Assembly: GCF_900069005.2 (NCBI RefSeq)
Contig: NZ_LN831279.1
Span: 1,787,748 to 1,839,487 of the forward strand
Direction: 5' to 3'
Length of the DNA: 51,740 bases
Origin: Paenibacillus sp. GM2
GTDB lineage: Bacteria > Bacillota > Bacilli > Paenibacillales > Paenibacillaceae
A model generated the notes under the pieces. The model searched no databases, was not told the origin of the DNA, and saw nothing but the letters and a program-made list of their open reading frames with translations. The translations under genes and the position numbers were made by a program. Positions 1 through 7,143 of this stretch are shown piece after piece (the stretch's first letter is position 1; each line of letters begins with the position of its first letter).

Positions 1-933
1 TCCATATCACATTCGTTTGTCTGGTTATGTTTATGGGCGATCCCTTATGGTCTTGGCGCAGGGGCGGTTGACGCCGCACTTAATAACTATGTTGCTCTGC
101 ACTATGCTTCCCGCCATATGAGCTGGCTGCACTGCTTCTGGGGTGTTGGCGCGGCTGTCAGTCCCTATATTATGAGCTATTATCTGACGGGCGGTTATGG
201 GTGGAATAATGGTTATCGCACGATCGGCATCATTCAGATTATATTGACTGTGATCCTCTTTATCAGTTTGCCGTTGTGGAAGAATAGAAATGCAGAGAAC
301 TCTAAGGAAGAGATTTCATCTAAGCCGCTAAGTTTGCAGCAAGCTGTTCGAATAAACGGGGTTCCTCTTATTCTAGTTGCCTTCTTCTCATATTGTGCAC
401 TGGAACAAACAACCATGCTTTGGGCAAGCAGCTATCTGGTACAACATCGGGGAGTAGATATTAATGTAGCCGCTCGTTTTGCATCCCTGTTTTTCCTTGG
501 AATTACATTCGGTCGCTTCCTTTCTGGATTCATCGCTGATCGATTGGGCGATAAGTTATTGATTCGCATCGGAATCTTCACATCAATGGCAGGCATCATT
601 TTCATTGCCTTACCCGTAACAACGGATGTACTGGCGTTAATTGGGCTAATTATCGTTGGACTGGGGTGTGCGCCTACTTATCCTGCGATTATTCACTCTA
701 CACCGTTCAATTTTGGCAAAGAAAATTCACAGGCTATTATCGGTATCCAAATGGCAAGCGCTTATGTCGGCACAACCTTTATGCCTCCGCTTTTTGGCTT
801 CATTGCAGCCCATGTTAGCATAGGCTTGTATCCTTTATTTTTGATTATTTTGGCAATTCTAATGTTATTCATGTCGGAGAAGTTAAACAAAGTGGTAGCA
901 GAAAGAGAAGCTGCAAAATTACAACCCCAATGA
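1..933 (+). CDS. MFS transporter, 3' part (5' end outside window)
   Basis: The reading frame is open from the first base, so the gene begins upstream of the window. An internal ATG at 118 is not the start, because the residues before it (a GAVDAALNNYVA-type segment followed by MSWLHCFWGVGA) are typical of one helix region of FucP/YfkF-like major facilitator permeases. The visible part contains about ten hydrophobic segments and the second-half MFS loop motif GRFLSGFIADRLGDK (about residues 175-190 of the visible part). It should be an inner-membrane proton-coupled permease for a sugar or other small molecule; the substrate cannot be told. A strong hairpin terminator follows 50 bp downstream, so this is the last gene of its transcript. 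Confidence 0.85.
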   Translation, partial: SISHSFVWLCLWAIPYGLGAGAVDAALNNYVALHYASRHMSWLHCFWGVGAAVSPYIMSYYLTGGYGWNNGYRTIGIIQIILTVILFISLPLWKNRNAENSKEEISSKPLSLQQAVRINGVPLILVAFFSYCALEQTTMLWASSYLVQHRGVDINVAARFASLFFLGITFGRFLSGFIADRLGDKLLIRIGIFTSMAGIIFIALPVTTDVLALIGLIIVGLGCAPTYPAIIHSTPFNFGKENSQAIIGIQMASAYVGTTFMPPLFGFIAAHVSIGLYPLFLIILAILMLFMSEKLNKVVAEREAAKLQPQ

Positions 934-984
934 AATGACGAGCGCTACAGTTTACTATCAAAAAATAATAAAGCTGTTCACTTT

Positions 985-1041
985 ACTCACCATAGGCTCC
1001 GCGCGTACGTAGTACGGGGCTGAGATGGTGAGTCTTTTTTT
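985..1041 (+). terminator. Rho-independent terminator after the MFS gene
   Basis: The arms ACTCACCAT (985-993) and ATGGTGAGT (1025-1033) pair perfectly, with further partial pairing inside (AGGCTCCG against CGGGGCT). A run of T follows at 1035-1041. It closes the MFS transcript. Confidence 0.85.
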
Positions 1042-1232
1042 GTTCATCTCCCCAACGCATGAAACTCAACCCTTCATCTTCTCTTTAAATGAGAGATTCA
1101 GCGATATCATCCTCAATCACCTCCACACTTATTTACTTAAATCTCATTTTCTACATATTCAGATAAAAAAAGAGTTTATTTGGAGCGAAACAAACTATTT
1201 CCAATCCAATTTGTGGTAAAGTATTCTCTCTG
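1042..1232. other. AT-rich intergenic stretch, nothing recognised
   Basis: The stretch lies between the terminator and a gene remnant. A 64-codon open frame begins inside the terminator stem, has no ribosome binding site and gives a composition unlike a protein, so it is not called. Confidence 0.5.
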
Positions 1233-1504
1233 ATGCTAGAAAGTCTAGGCGGATTTGCGACTTCCGCACAAGCCGCCGGTTTTCAGCTTAAGCCTACAGC
1301 GAGCGCATATGCGAAAGCCTTATTCAGCAAAGTGAAGGACAGCAGTGGTTCATCGAGGAAGTCGAGAGGCTGCTTAACATCCAGGAGAAGAGCTTGAACA
1401 CCATCCAAAGCCAGGAGGACCTGAATCAGATCCTGACCTTAGGCCTGTACAATAAGGAACAGGAGCTAAGCCCAATCTATGGGCTTAGCTCCTGTTTTAA
1501 TTAA
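1233..1504 (+). pseudogene. Frameshifted remnant of an unidentified gene
   Basis: From the ATG at 1233 one frame reads FATSAQAAGFQLKPTASAY and continues protein-like to about 1337, then becomes Ser/Arg-rich and stops. From about 1336 the neighbouring frame reads QQWFIEEVERLLNIQEKSL and on to a stop at 1502-1504. That second part is amphipathic and coiled-coil-like. The two parts join naturally if one base was lost or gained near 1332-1338. No good ribosome binding site precedes it and no family was recognised; a phage-derived fragment is possible but unproven. The last codons run into a perfect terminator hairpin, which suggests the original 3' end is missing. Confidence 0.35.
1460..1498 (+). 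terminator. Perfect 14-bp hairpin terminator
   Basis: The arms CAGGAGCTAAGCCC (1460-1473) and GGGCTTAGCTCCTG (1481-1494) are perfectly complementary around a 7-nt loop and are followed by TTTT. It probably belonged to the decayed gene before it. The remaining 120 bp to the AraC gene hold nothing obvious. Confidence 0.8.
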
Positions 1505-1618
1505 TACCTTTTTTCCATAACTTCTATAGCAATTTGCATCCCCAAGAAGAAACTTTGGAATTTCGATGTAGACGGGAAAGATCACTTCCTATTTTTAACA
1601 AAACCCAGTGCTTGCAGT

Positions 1619-2416
1619 TTACGGCAGCTCGGCAACATCAGGCCTTTCTCTGTATTCACTTGGCGTTAGTCCTATGAACTTTTTGAATTGCCGCATAAAA
1701 TGCACATCGTTCTCATAACCACAAATTCCAGAAATATGGCTGATCGTATACGATGTGTTCTTCAGTAAATAGGAGGCATACCCTAGTCTGTTAAGGATAA
1801 TATCGTAAATTACCGACACGCCAAAAATTTGTTTGTAGATATGCTGAAAATAAGATCGACTCATCTTCATCTTATCCGCCAAGAACTCGACAGTGTACCA
1901 GGTAGATGGGGAACTGAAAACTTCATTTCTCAGATTCAGGAACTGATCATAGTATTTGCTGATCTGATGATGTGGCTCCAGATGATTTCGTATATCGCTA
2001 AGCTTCATGAACAGACAACGAATGGTATAATCGATGATCTCATGTCGAAAGGTTCCATTCTGTAAATTCTCCCAATGAATCTCATTCACTTTTCTGGAAA
2101 TATAAAAGGGGTCATAGGCTTTGATTAAGGTATCTAGAGGCAGATTCAATCGATCAAAAAAATCGTCTGCGGCCTCCATTTCAAAATGGAACCAGTCATG
2201 AACCAGAGGTTGTTCGGTATCCCGGTAGAAATACGGGCTGTTTTTGTTAAAAATAATAAAGCTATTGGGTTCAACAAACACATTCTGCGATTGCACCCTA
2301 AGCTCCATTTTGCTGCGAAAGAGTAAAAATACGTAATCCCCGGAGCCTTCCGGGCGATCGACCGTAAAGCCTTCCGGATGAATCACATGATAACCGCATC
2401 GCTTCAAATGTATCAA
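1619..2416 (-). CDS. AraC-family transcriptional regulator (sugar-type)
   Basis: This 265-residue protein has an N-terminal cupin-like ligand-binding part (about residues 1-140) and a C-terminal pair of helix-turn-helix motifs (about 165-262). The C-terminal part contains the AraC signature: LADKMKMSRSYFQHIYKQIFG, then ISGICGYENDVHFMRQFKKFIGLTPSEYR. It is transcribed divergently from the GH2 glycosidase at 2545, with a 128-bp shared promoter region. By analogy with many sugar-utilisation loci in Paenibacillus it probably activates that gene when a sugar is bound. The ligand is not predictable. The start ATG follows a GGAGTGGACTTG region with acceptable spacing. Confidence 0.85.
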   Translation of the reverse strand: MIHLKRCGYHVIHPEGFTVDRPEGSGDYVFLLFRSKMELRVQSQNVFVEPNSFIIFNKNSPYFYRDTEQPLVHDWFHFEMEAADDFFDRLNLPLDTLIKAYDPFYISRKVNEIHWENLQNGTFRHEIIDYTIRCLFMKLSDIRNHLEPHHQISKYYDQFLNLRNEVFSSPSTWYTVEFLADKMKMSRSYFQHIYKQIFGVSVIYDIILNRLGYASYLLKNTSYTISHISGICGYENDVHFMRQFKKFIGLTPSEYRERPDVAELP

Positions 2417-2544
2417 TCAAGTCCACTCCTCAAAAGGATAATAGATCAGTTATTAGATAGGATAAGTCATTTCCTTTCTCTATACAAGATAGTAATCTGT
2501 GATAAGAAATACAGAGTATACTTCAGTGATTAGAGAGAGGATAG

Positions 2545-4323
2545 GTGCCTAAAATGTCCACAGCAGCTACGAAATTTTATATAAAAAACTATCCAAGACC
2601 CCAATTTGTACGAAATAAGTGGGTGGATCTGAACGGGGAGTGGGATTTCAGTTTCGATGATGACGAAGTTGGGGTTGCTGAACGTTGGATGGACCATTTT
2701 CCGGCCGCACTCCAAATAAACGTTCCATTTACCTATGAAACCCGGGCGAGCGGGATCGGTGAGGAGAAGTTCCATGCGCAGGTCTGGTATCGCAGAAAAC
2801 TGATACTGTCCCCTGAGGCGGAAGGGAAACGAACAATCCTGCATTTCGAAGGCGTCGATTATAAAGCCACCTGTTGGGTGAACGGTAGTTATGCGGGAGA
2901 GCATGAAGGGGCATATGCTCGGTTCTCCTTTGATATTACCGACCTGCTGGCTCAAGACGCTGAAAATGAAATGGTGCTGAAAGTGGAAGACAGCGATAGC
3001 TGTTTGCAGCCTCGAGGCAAGCAGCGCTGGGCCGGGCGGAATCATGATTCGTTTTATGTGCAGACAACTGGCATTTGGAAAAGCGTCTGGCTTGAGCATG
3101 TCCATGAAACCCGCCTGGATATGGTGAAAACGACGCCGGACATCGACGCCCAAAAGGTGCGGTTTGACTTTCGCTTTAACGGTACAAAGAAGAAAAATAA
3201 TCTGCGGCTGGAGACCGAAATTACATTTAAAGGGGAGACAGTAAGAAAGCTGAGCCTTTCGGTGGACAGAGCCTGGCTTATGGTGGAAACCGGCATGATG
3301 AGCGGCATCAACGGACCTTGGCTGCAAAACCTGTGGTCCCCGGACCATCCTAATCTATTTGATGTGGAGTTTGTGCTGTATGAAGGAGAACAAGAGATCG
3401 ATCGGGTGGGCTCCTATTTTGGCATGCGCAAAATCTCGATCAGGGATGGCCAAATCCTGCTGAACAATATTCCCCTTTACCAAAGATTGATCCTGGATCA
3501 GGGCTACTGGACCGAAAGTCATCTGACACCGCCGTCGGAAGAAGCGCTGATAGAAGATATCGAGGCGATTGCCCAGATGGGCTACAACGGTTTGCGCAAG
3601 CATATGAAAATTGAAGACGCCAGGTTCCTGTACTGGTGTGATGTCAAAGGCATGTTGGTCTGGTCCGAAATGGCGGCTGCTTTTGAATATAACGACGAAG
3701 CTGTGGAGCGTTTTACCAAGGAATGGATTGAGGTTGTACAGCAGCAGTATAATCATCCCTGCATTATTACCTGGGTACCCTTTAATGAATCCTGGGGCAT
3801 TCAAAATATTATCCATGACGACCGGCAGCAAAAATTTACGGAGGGCATTTATTATTTGACCAAATCGATCGATCCTTATCGTCCAGTCATCACCAATGAT
3901 GGATGGGAGCACACTATTTCTGATATTTTGACGCTTCATGATTACGTGGAGCGAGGCGAAGATTTGTATGAAACCTACAAGGATAAAGACTCGATTACGG
4001 GCAGCATCGGTACGTACAACGAGTGGAAATTTGCGTTCGCCCAAGGCTACAGTTATAAAGGCCAACCGATTATGATCAGCGAGTTTGGAGGGATTGCTTT
4101 CAAGAGCGAGCATGGCTGGGGTTACGGTAATCAGGTTGATAGTGAGGAAGCTTTCCTGGAGCGATTCGGCAGCATAACAAGAGCGATCAAAGCAATTCCG
4201 TTTATTTCCGGCTACTGTTATACGCAGATTACAGATGTGCAGCATGAGGTCAACGGCCTGCTTACCGAAGACCGAAAACCGAAAGTGGCACCGGAAAAGA
4301 TCCGGGAGATCAATTTGGGATAG
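2545..4323 (+). CDS. Glycoside hydrolase family 2 enzyme (beta-galactosidase/beta-glucuronidase-like)
   Basis: This 592-residue protein has the GH2 layout: sugar-binding jelly roll (about 1-190), immunoglobulin-like domain (about 195-295) and TIM barrel (about 300-592). The motif WVPFNESWG places the acid/base pair at N414-E415, and MISEFGG places the nucleophile at E513, a spacing close to E. coli UidA. The length (592) also resembles beta-glucuronidases more than the ~1000-residue LacZ. There is no signal peptide, so it should be cytoplasmic and cleave short beta-linked oligosaccharides. The start is GTG at 2545, preceded by GAGAGAGG four bases upstream; the ATG at 2554 is an alternative. 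The AraC gene opposite is its likely regulator. Exact substrate specificity cannot be inferred. Confidence 0.9.
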   Translation: MPKMSTAATKFYIKNYPRPQFVRNKWVDLNGEWDFSFDDDEVGVAERWMDHFPAALQINVPFTYETRASGIGEEKFHAQVWYRRKLILSPEAEGKRTILHFEGVDYKATCWVNGSYAGEHEGAYARFSFDITDLLAQDAENEMVLKVEDSDSCLQPRGKQRWAGRNHDSFYVQTTGIWKSVWLEHVHETRLDMVKTTPDIDAQKVRFDFRFNGTKKKNNLRLETEITFKGETVRKLSLSVDRAWLMVETGMMSGINGPWLQNLWSPDHPNLFDVEFVLYEGEQEIDRVGSYFGMRKISIRDGQILLNNIPLYQRLILDQGYWTESHLTPPSEEALIEDIEAIAQMGYNGLRKHMKIEDARFLYWCDVKGMLVWSEMAAAFEYNDEAVERFTKEWIEVVQQQYNHPCIITWVPFNESWGIQNIIHDDRQQKFTEGIYYLTKSIDPYRPVITNDGWEHTISDILTLHDYVERGEDLYETYKDKDSITGSIGTYNEWKFAFAQGYSYKGQPIMISEFGGIAFKSEHGWGYGNQVDSEEAFLERFGSITRAIKAIPFISGYCYTQITDVQHEVNGLLTEDRKPKVAPEKIREINLG

Positions 4324-4363
4324 AGAAGCTATTAAAGAATGCAGGGTTAGTAGGATGACGACA

Positions 4364-4399
4364 AACAGTCCCCCTTCCGCTAGGGGAGACTGTTTTTTC
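4364..4399 (+). terminator. Terminator after the GH2 gene
   Basis: ACAGTC (4365-4370) with CCCCT pairs against AGGGG and GACTGT (ending 4392), with one internal mismatch. TTTTTT follows. Confidence 0.8.
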
Positions 4400-4448
4400 T
4401 TTGGGTCAGGGTGCTAATTCCGTTTCATACGAGATATTTAATATCCCC

Positions 4449-5477
4449 TCATAGCTGCGTGATGTTAAGGAATGGGGAAGGGGAGGAGTGCGAGCCCGAC
4501 GGTCGATCGTCTTCTCTGAATTCCAGAACCGCCACGATCCGCTCGCCCGGCTGAATGCCAAACGGCTCACACTGATTCGGGTCATAAATCCAATTCGGTA
4601 TTGATCGGCGCGAGTACCATGATCTGGATTTAGCCAACAGTTGGACGTTCTGGATCAAACAGCAGACCGCCGCGTAATCCTCCTCCTGCTTGTGGGGATC
4701 AACTTCTTGCTTGGCTACAATAAGGAGAAAAGCTGATGATGCATTTCCGGATGAATCCGAGAGTTTTGTGGCAGCGAGGCTGCCCGTCACATGGATAAAG
4801 CGCCATGGCTCCCTTAGTCCATCGTTTGGTGCCCAGACGGCATCATTCAGCACTTCAAGAATGCTCGGCACCGCAATGCGCACGTGACCCGGCTGAAGCT
4901 CATCCGCTTTCCCACCGCCGATTGCAGTCCATTTCTGCTCCGCCGGCGTTCTTCTTCGGGCTCTCGGTGCTTTATCGAAATACCCTATATGCAAAATCCC
5001 GGCAAATCTTTCACCGGTCTGCAATCCGATTTCTGCAAGAAACGCCTCGCTATGAAACATAGGGTCCGTATCCCATAGCGCGCCCAACCCGCGATGCCAG
5101 GCAAGCAGCTGAAAATTTTGCATTACACTACAGACTGCAGCGTAATTTTCGTCGCTCTTCCGCCGATCGGAGGCAGACTCGGCAATGAAGATCAGGTGAG
5201 CGGGAATATCCGTTATTCGTTTGACGAAGAAATCGATCATTTTAGCGGGGATGAGCTTACCGAAGCGGCTTTCCTTCATCTTGGCCATCATGCTGTCCAC
5301 CAACCTATGGCACGCCTCAGGTGTATTCGCGATAAGGCAGCGCCAGCGCGGCGCGCCTTCAGCTTCGTATAGACTGGCCGCATCATTCATCAAGGATACG
5401 ACCAGTTCTGGCGCTACCGGTGTTGTGTTAAATCTCCGGATGGTTCTGCGTTCTTTGATCGCTTGGGGATAATCCAA
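4449..5477 (-). CDS. Tandem-domain nitroreductase family protein
   Basis: This 342-residue protein is built from two nitroreductase-like halves. The first (about 1-175) has the family's N-terminal FMN-binding signature RRTIRRF and the core NYAAVCSVMQNFQLLAWHRG followed by GLQTGERFAGILHIGY. The second (about 205-325) repeats the core as DYAAVCCLIQNVQLLA and GIQPGERIVAVLEF but lacks the arginine-rich start. The family uses FMN and NAD(P)H to reduce nitro compounds or quinones, normally as a homodimer of single-domain chains, so the fusion could be an intramolecular dimer. The start is TTG (5475-5477), chosen because AAGGAGG lies 7 bases upstream. The promoter carries the same palindrome as the suf and exporter promoters, and the MarR gene is immediately upstream on the same strand. 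Confidence 0.85.
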   Translation of the reverse strand: MDYPQAIKERRTIRRFNTTPVAPELVVSLMNDAASLYEAEGAPRWRCLIANTPEACHRLVDSMMAKMKESRFGKLIPAKMIDFFVKRITDIPAHLIFIAESASDRRKSDENYAAVCSVMQNFQLLAWHRGLGALWDTDPMFHSEAFLAEIGLQTGERFAGILHIGYFDKAPRARRRTPAEQKWTAIGGGKADELQPGHVRIAVPSILEVLNDAVWAPNDGLREPWRFIHVTGSLAATKLSDSSGNASSAFLLIVAKQEVDPHKQEEDYAAVCCLIQNVQLLAKSRSWYSRRSIPNWIYDPNQCEPFGIQPGERIVAVLEFREDDRPSGSHSSPSPFLNITQL

Positions 5478-5498
5478 TATAATTCCTCCTTGCTAAAT

Positions 5499-5516
5499 TT
5501 GTTTACTAGTAAACAA
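5499..5516. promoter_or_regulatory. Operator 1 (nitroreductase promoter): TTGTTTACTAGTAAACAA
   Basis: This perfect 18-bp palindrome lies 22 bp upstream of the TTG start of the nitroreductase. On the minus strand a -10-like TATTAT (5521 to 5516) abuts it directly, as in the suf promoter. It is inferred to be the binding site of the MarR protein encoded at 5535-6038. No convincing -35 box was found. Confidence 0.75.
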
Positions 5517-5534
5517 TAATACCAAAAAATTTTT

Positions 5535-6038
5535 TTATCTCTTGTCTACATACCGGGACATACCTTGAAAAAACTTGAAAATCGTCTGCAGCTCGCTTTC
5601 GGAGTAATCTCCCAAAAATTGTATAAAGCGCTGTTCCTCCTCTTCATGCAAATCCCGATGCAAATCGTACATCTGCTTCCCATGGGGCGTTAGACGAAAA
5701 TACACCTCTTTACGATTGTCGTTCAGCTGGGTCCGGCGAATGAGGTCAAGCTCAAGCAGCTTCTTACTGATCTTGGTAATGCTTGCCTTGGACAATTTTA
5801 ATTTCTCTGCAATCGCGGAATGATTAATCGGTTCATAATGGCCGATGCAATCCAGCACATGGATAGTCGATAAATTACCTGGGATGCTTTTCAATTGCCG
5901 GAGCTGCACCATATCTTGAATCTCTTTAAGTTCAAGCTCCATTCGCTGTTCATGCAAATGAGAGAAGTGAAGCAACTGTTCATAAATTAACGCCTTAATA
6001 TTGACAGGATAATCCATTGATTCGGAATCACACTCCAT
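5535..6038 (-). CDS. MarR-family transcriptional regulator
   Basis: This protein of about 167 residues has the winged helix of MarR proteins: the recognition-helix region NHSAIAEKLKLSKASITKISKKL and the wing LIRRTQLNDNRKEVYFRLTPHGKQMY (the typical D-x-R in the wing is present). Helical dimerisation arms lie at both ends. It has no conserved OhrR-type N-terminal cysteine; the two cysteines seen are at residue 3 and in the VLDCIGHYEPI segment. It lies head to tail upstream of the nitroreductase and divergent from sufC, and identical palindromes sit in front of both. It is therefore the most likely local repressor. The start at 6038 lacks a clear ribosome binding site; an ATG at 6017 (residue 8), with GGAGTG 13 bases upstream, is an alternative. 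Confidence 0.88.
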   Translation of the reverse strand: MECDSESMDYPVNIKALIYEQLLHFSHLHEQRMELELKEIQDMVQLRQLKSIPGNLSTIHVLDCIGHYEPINHSAIAEKLKLSKASITKISKKLLELDLIRRTQLNDNRKEVYFRLTPHGKQMYDLHRDLHEEEEQRFIQFLGDYSESELQTIFKFFQGMSRYVDKR

Positions 6039-6117
6039 ATTGTTAACTCGGAAATTAAAATATCACAATTTAACGGATTCAGCAAGTGCCGCAACCAAGG
6101 TTTTTCTCAAATCATCA

Positions 6118-6147
6118 TTGACATTGAGAATCATTATCACATATTAT
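6118..6147 (+). promoter_or_regulatory. Sigma-A promoter of the suf operon
   Basis: The -35 box is TTGACA (6118-6123) and the -10 box is TATTAT (6142-6147), with an 18-bp spacer. The Fur box fills the spacer and the MarR-type palindrome starts at the last base of the -10 box. Transcription should begin near 6154, leaving a leader of about 145 nt. Confidence 0.7.
6125..6139. promoter_or_regulatory. Fur box in the suf promoter (TGAGAATCATTATCA)
   Basis: It matches 14 of 15 positions of the Bacillus 7-1-7 consensus TGATAATNATTATCA. It lies between the -35 and -10 boxes, so Fe-Fur should block transcription when iron is sufficient. It could also affect the divergent marR gene. Confidence 0.75.
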
Positions 6148-6162
6148 GTTTACTAGTAAACA
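6147..6162. promoter_or_regulatory. Operator 2 (suf promoter): TGTTTACTAGTAAACA
   Basis: This perfect 16-bp palindrome has the same core as operator 1. It starts on the last base of the -10 box and covers the expected start site, a classic repressor position. It lies between marR and sufC and could also give autoregulation. Confidence 0.75.
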
Positions 6163-6298
6163 AAACAAAAGTGTTCTGGGGAGGTATGGTAACGGAAGCC
6201 TAAAAATGATGAGTATAAGATCAAACGGATATGTACCTGGTCAGCAGTTTTGTAAGAATACGGGTTGAATGAGGCAAATGAAAAGGAGTGGCGATGAA

Positions 6299-7126
6299 AT
6301 GACAGTGAACCTGCGAATCGAACATTTAAAGGCGGCAGTAGAAGGCAAAGAGATCCTGAAAGGTCTGAACCTTGAGGTGAATGGCGGAGAAATTCATGTT
6401 GTAATGGGACCGAATGGAACGGGGAAGAGTACATTGGCCTCAGCTTTGATGGGGCACCCCAAGTACGAAGTGACAGAGGGGATTGTTACACTTAACGGGG
6501 AAGATCTGCTGGAGATGGAAGTGGATGAAAGGGCCCGGGCAGGATTATTCCTGGCTATGCAATATCCGAGTGAGATCACCGGGGTCACGAATTCTGACTT
6601 CATGCGCAGTGCGATCAATGCAAGGCGTGAAAAAGGCCAAGAGCTTTCGTTAATCAAATTTGTACGGATGATGGAAGCGAGCATGCAGACGCTGGAGATG
6701 AACCCGGAATTTATGCATCGTTACCTGAACGAGGGTTTTTCCGGAGGGGAGAAAAAGCGGAATGAAATTTTGCAAATGCTGATGCTCGAACCGCCTTTGG
6801 TCATATTGGATGAAATCGACTCCGGTCTGGATATTGATGCGCTGCGCATCGTTGCTGAAGGGGTCAACGCTTTGCGCAGCCCAGACCGCGGATTTTTAAT
6901 TATTACGCATTATCAGCGACTGCTTAATTATATCAAGCCGGACTTCGTACATGTAATGATGCAAGGAACCATCGTAAAATCCGGGGGGCCGGAATTGGCG
7001 GAGCGGTTAGAAGCCGACGGATATGAGTGGATCAAAGAAGAACTGGGGATTACAGAGGAATCTGCTGCTCCGGACGAAGAAGAATCGTTTCAAATGCCAA
7101 TGCAAACCAAGTCACCGCGTATCTGA
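6299..7126 (+). CDS. sufC: Fe-S cluster assembly ATPase SufC
   Basis: SufC is the ABC-type ATPase that binds SufB and SufD and drives Fe-S cluster formation on that scaffold in the cytosol. From the ATG at 6299 the protein has 275 residues: Walker A GPNGTGKS (37-44), the SufC-specific signature SGGEKKRNEILQM, and Walker B VILDEIDSGLD. This start is chosen because AAAGGAG lies about 10 bases upstream and the protein then opens with the normal TVNLRIEHLKA; an in-frame ATG at 6269 has no such site. The C-terminus ends with an acidic tail. It is the first gene of a three-gene operon and is separated from sufD by 17 bp. Confidence 0.96.
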   Translation: MTVNLRIEHLKAAVEGKEILKGLNLEVNGGEIHVVMGPNGTGKSTLASALMGHPKYEVTEGIVTLNGEDLLEMEVDERARAGLFLAMQYPSEITGVTNSDFMRSAINARREKGQELSLIKFVRMMEASMQTLEMNPEFMHRYLNEGFSGGEKKRNEILQMLMLEPPLVILDEIDSGLDIDALRIVAEGVNALRSPDRGFLIITHYQRLLNYIKPDFVHVMMQGTIVKSGGPELAERLEADGYEWIKEELGITEESAAPDEEESFQMPMQTKSPRI

Positions 7127-7143
7127 AAGGAGAGAGCCGTAAC

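Noticed and set aside
1025..1219. 64-codon open frame after the first terminator
   Set aside because: It starts within the terminator stem, has no ribosome binding site and has AT-driven composition.
2530..4245. Long minus-strand open frames opposite the GH2 gene
   Set aside because: The plus strand encodes a complete GH2 enzyme with catalytic motifs; the antisense frames are shadows without signals.
5535..6038. MarR protein as an OhrR-type peroxide sensor
   Set aside because: The characteristic N-terminal reactive cysteine context is absent and no ohr gene is nearby.
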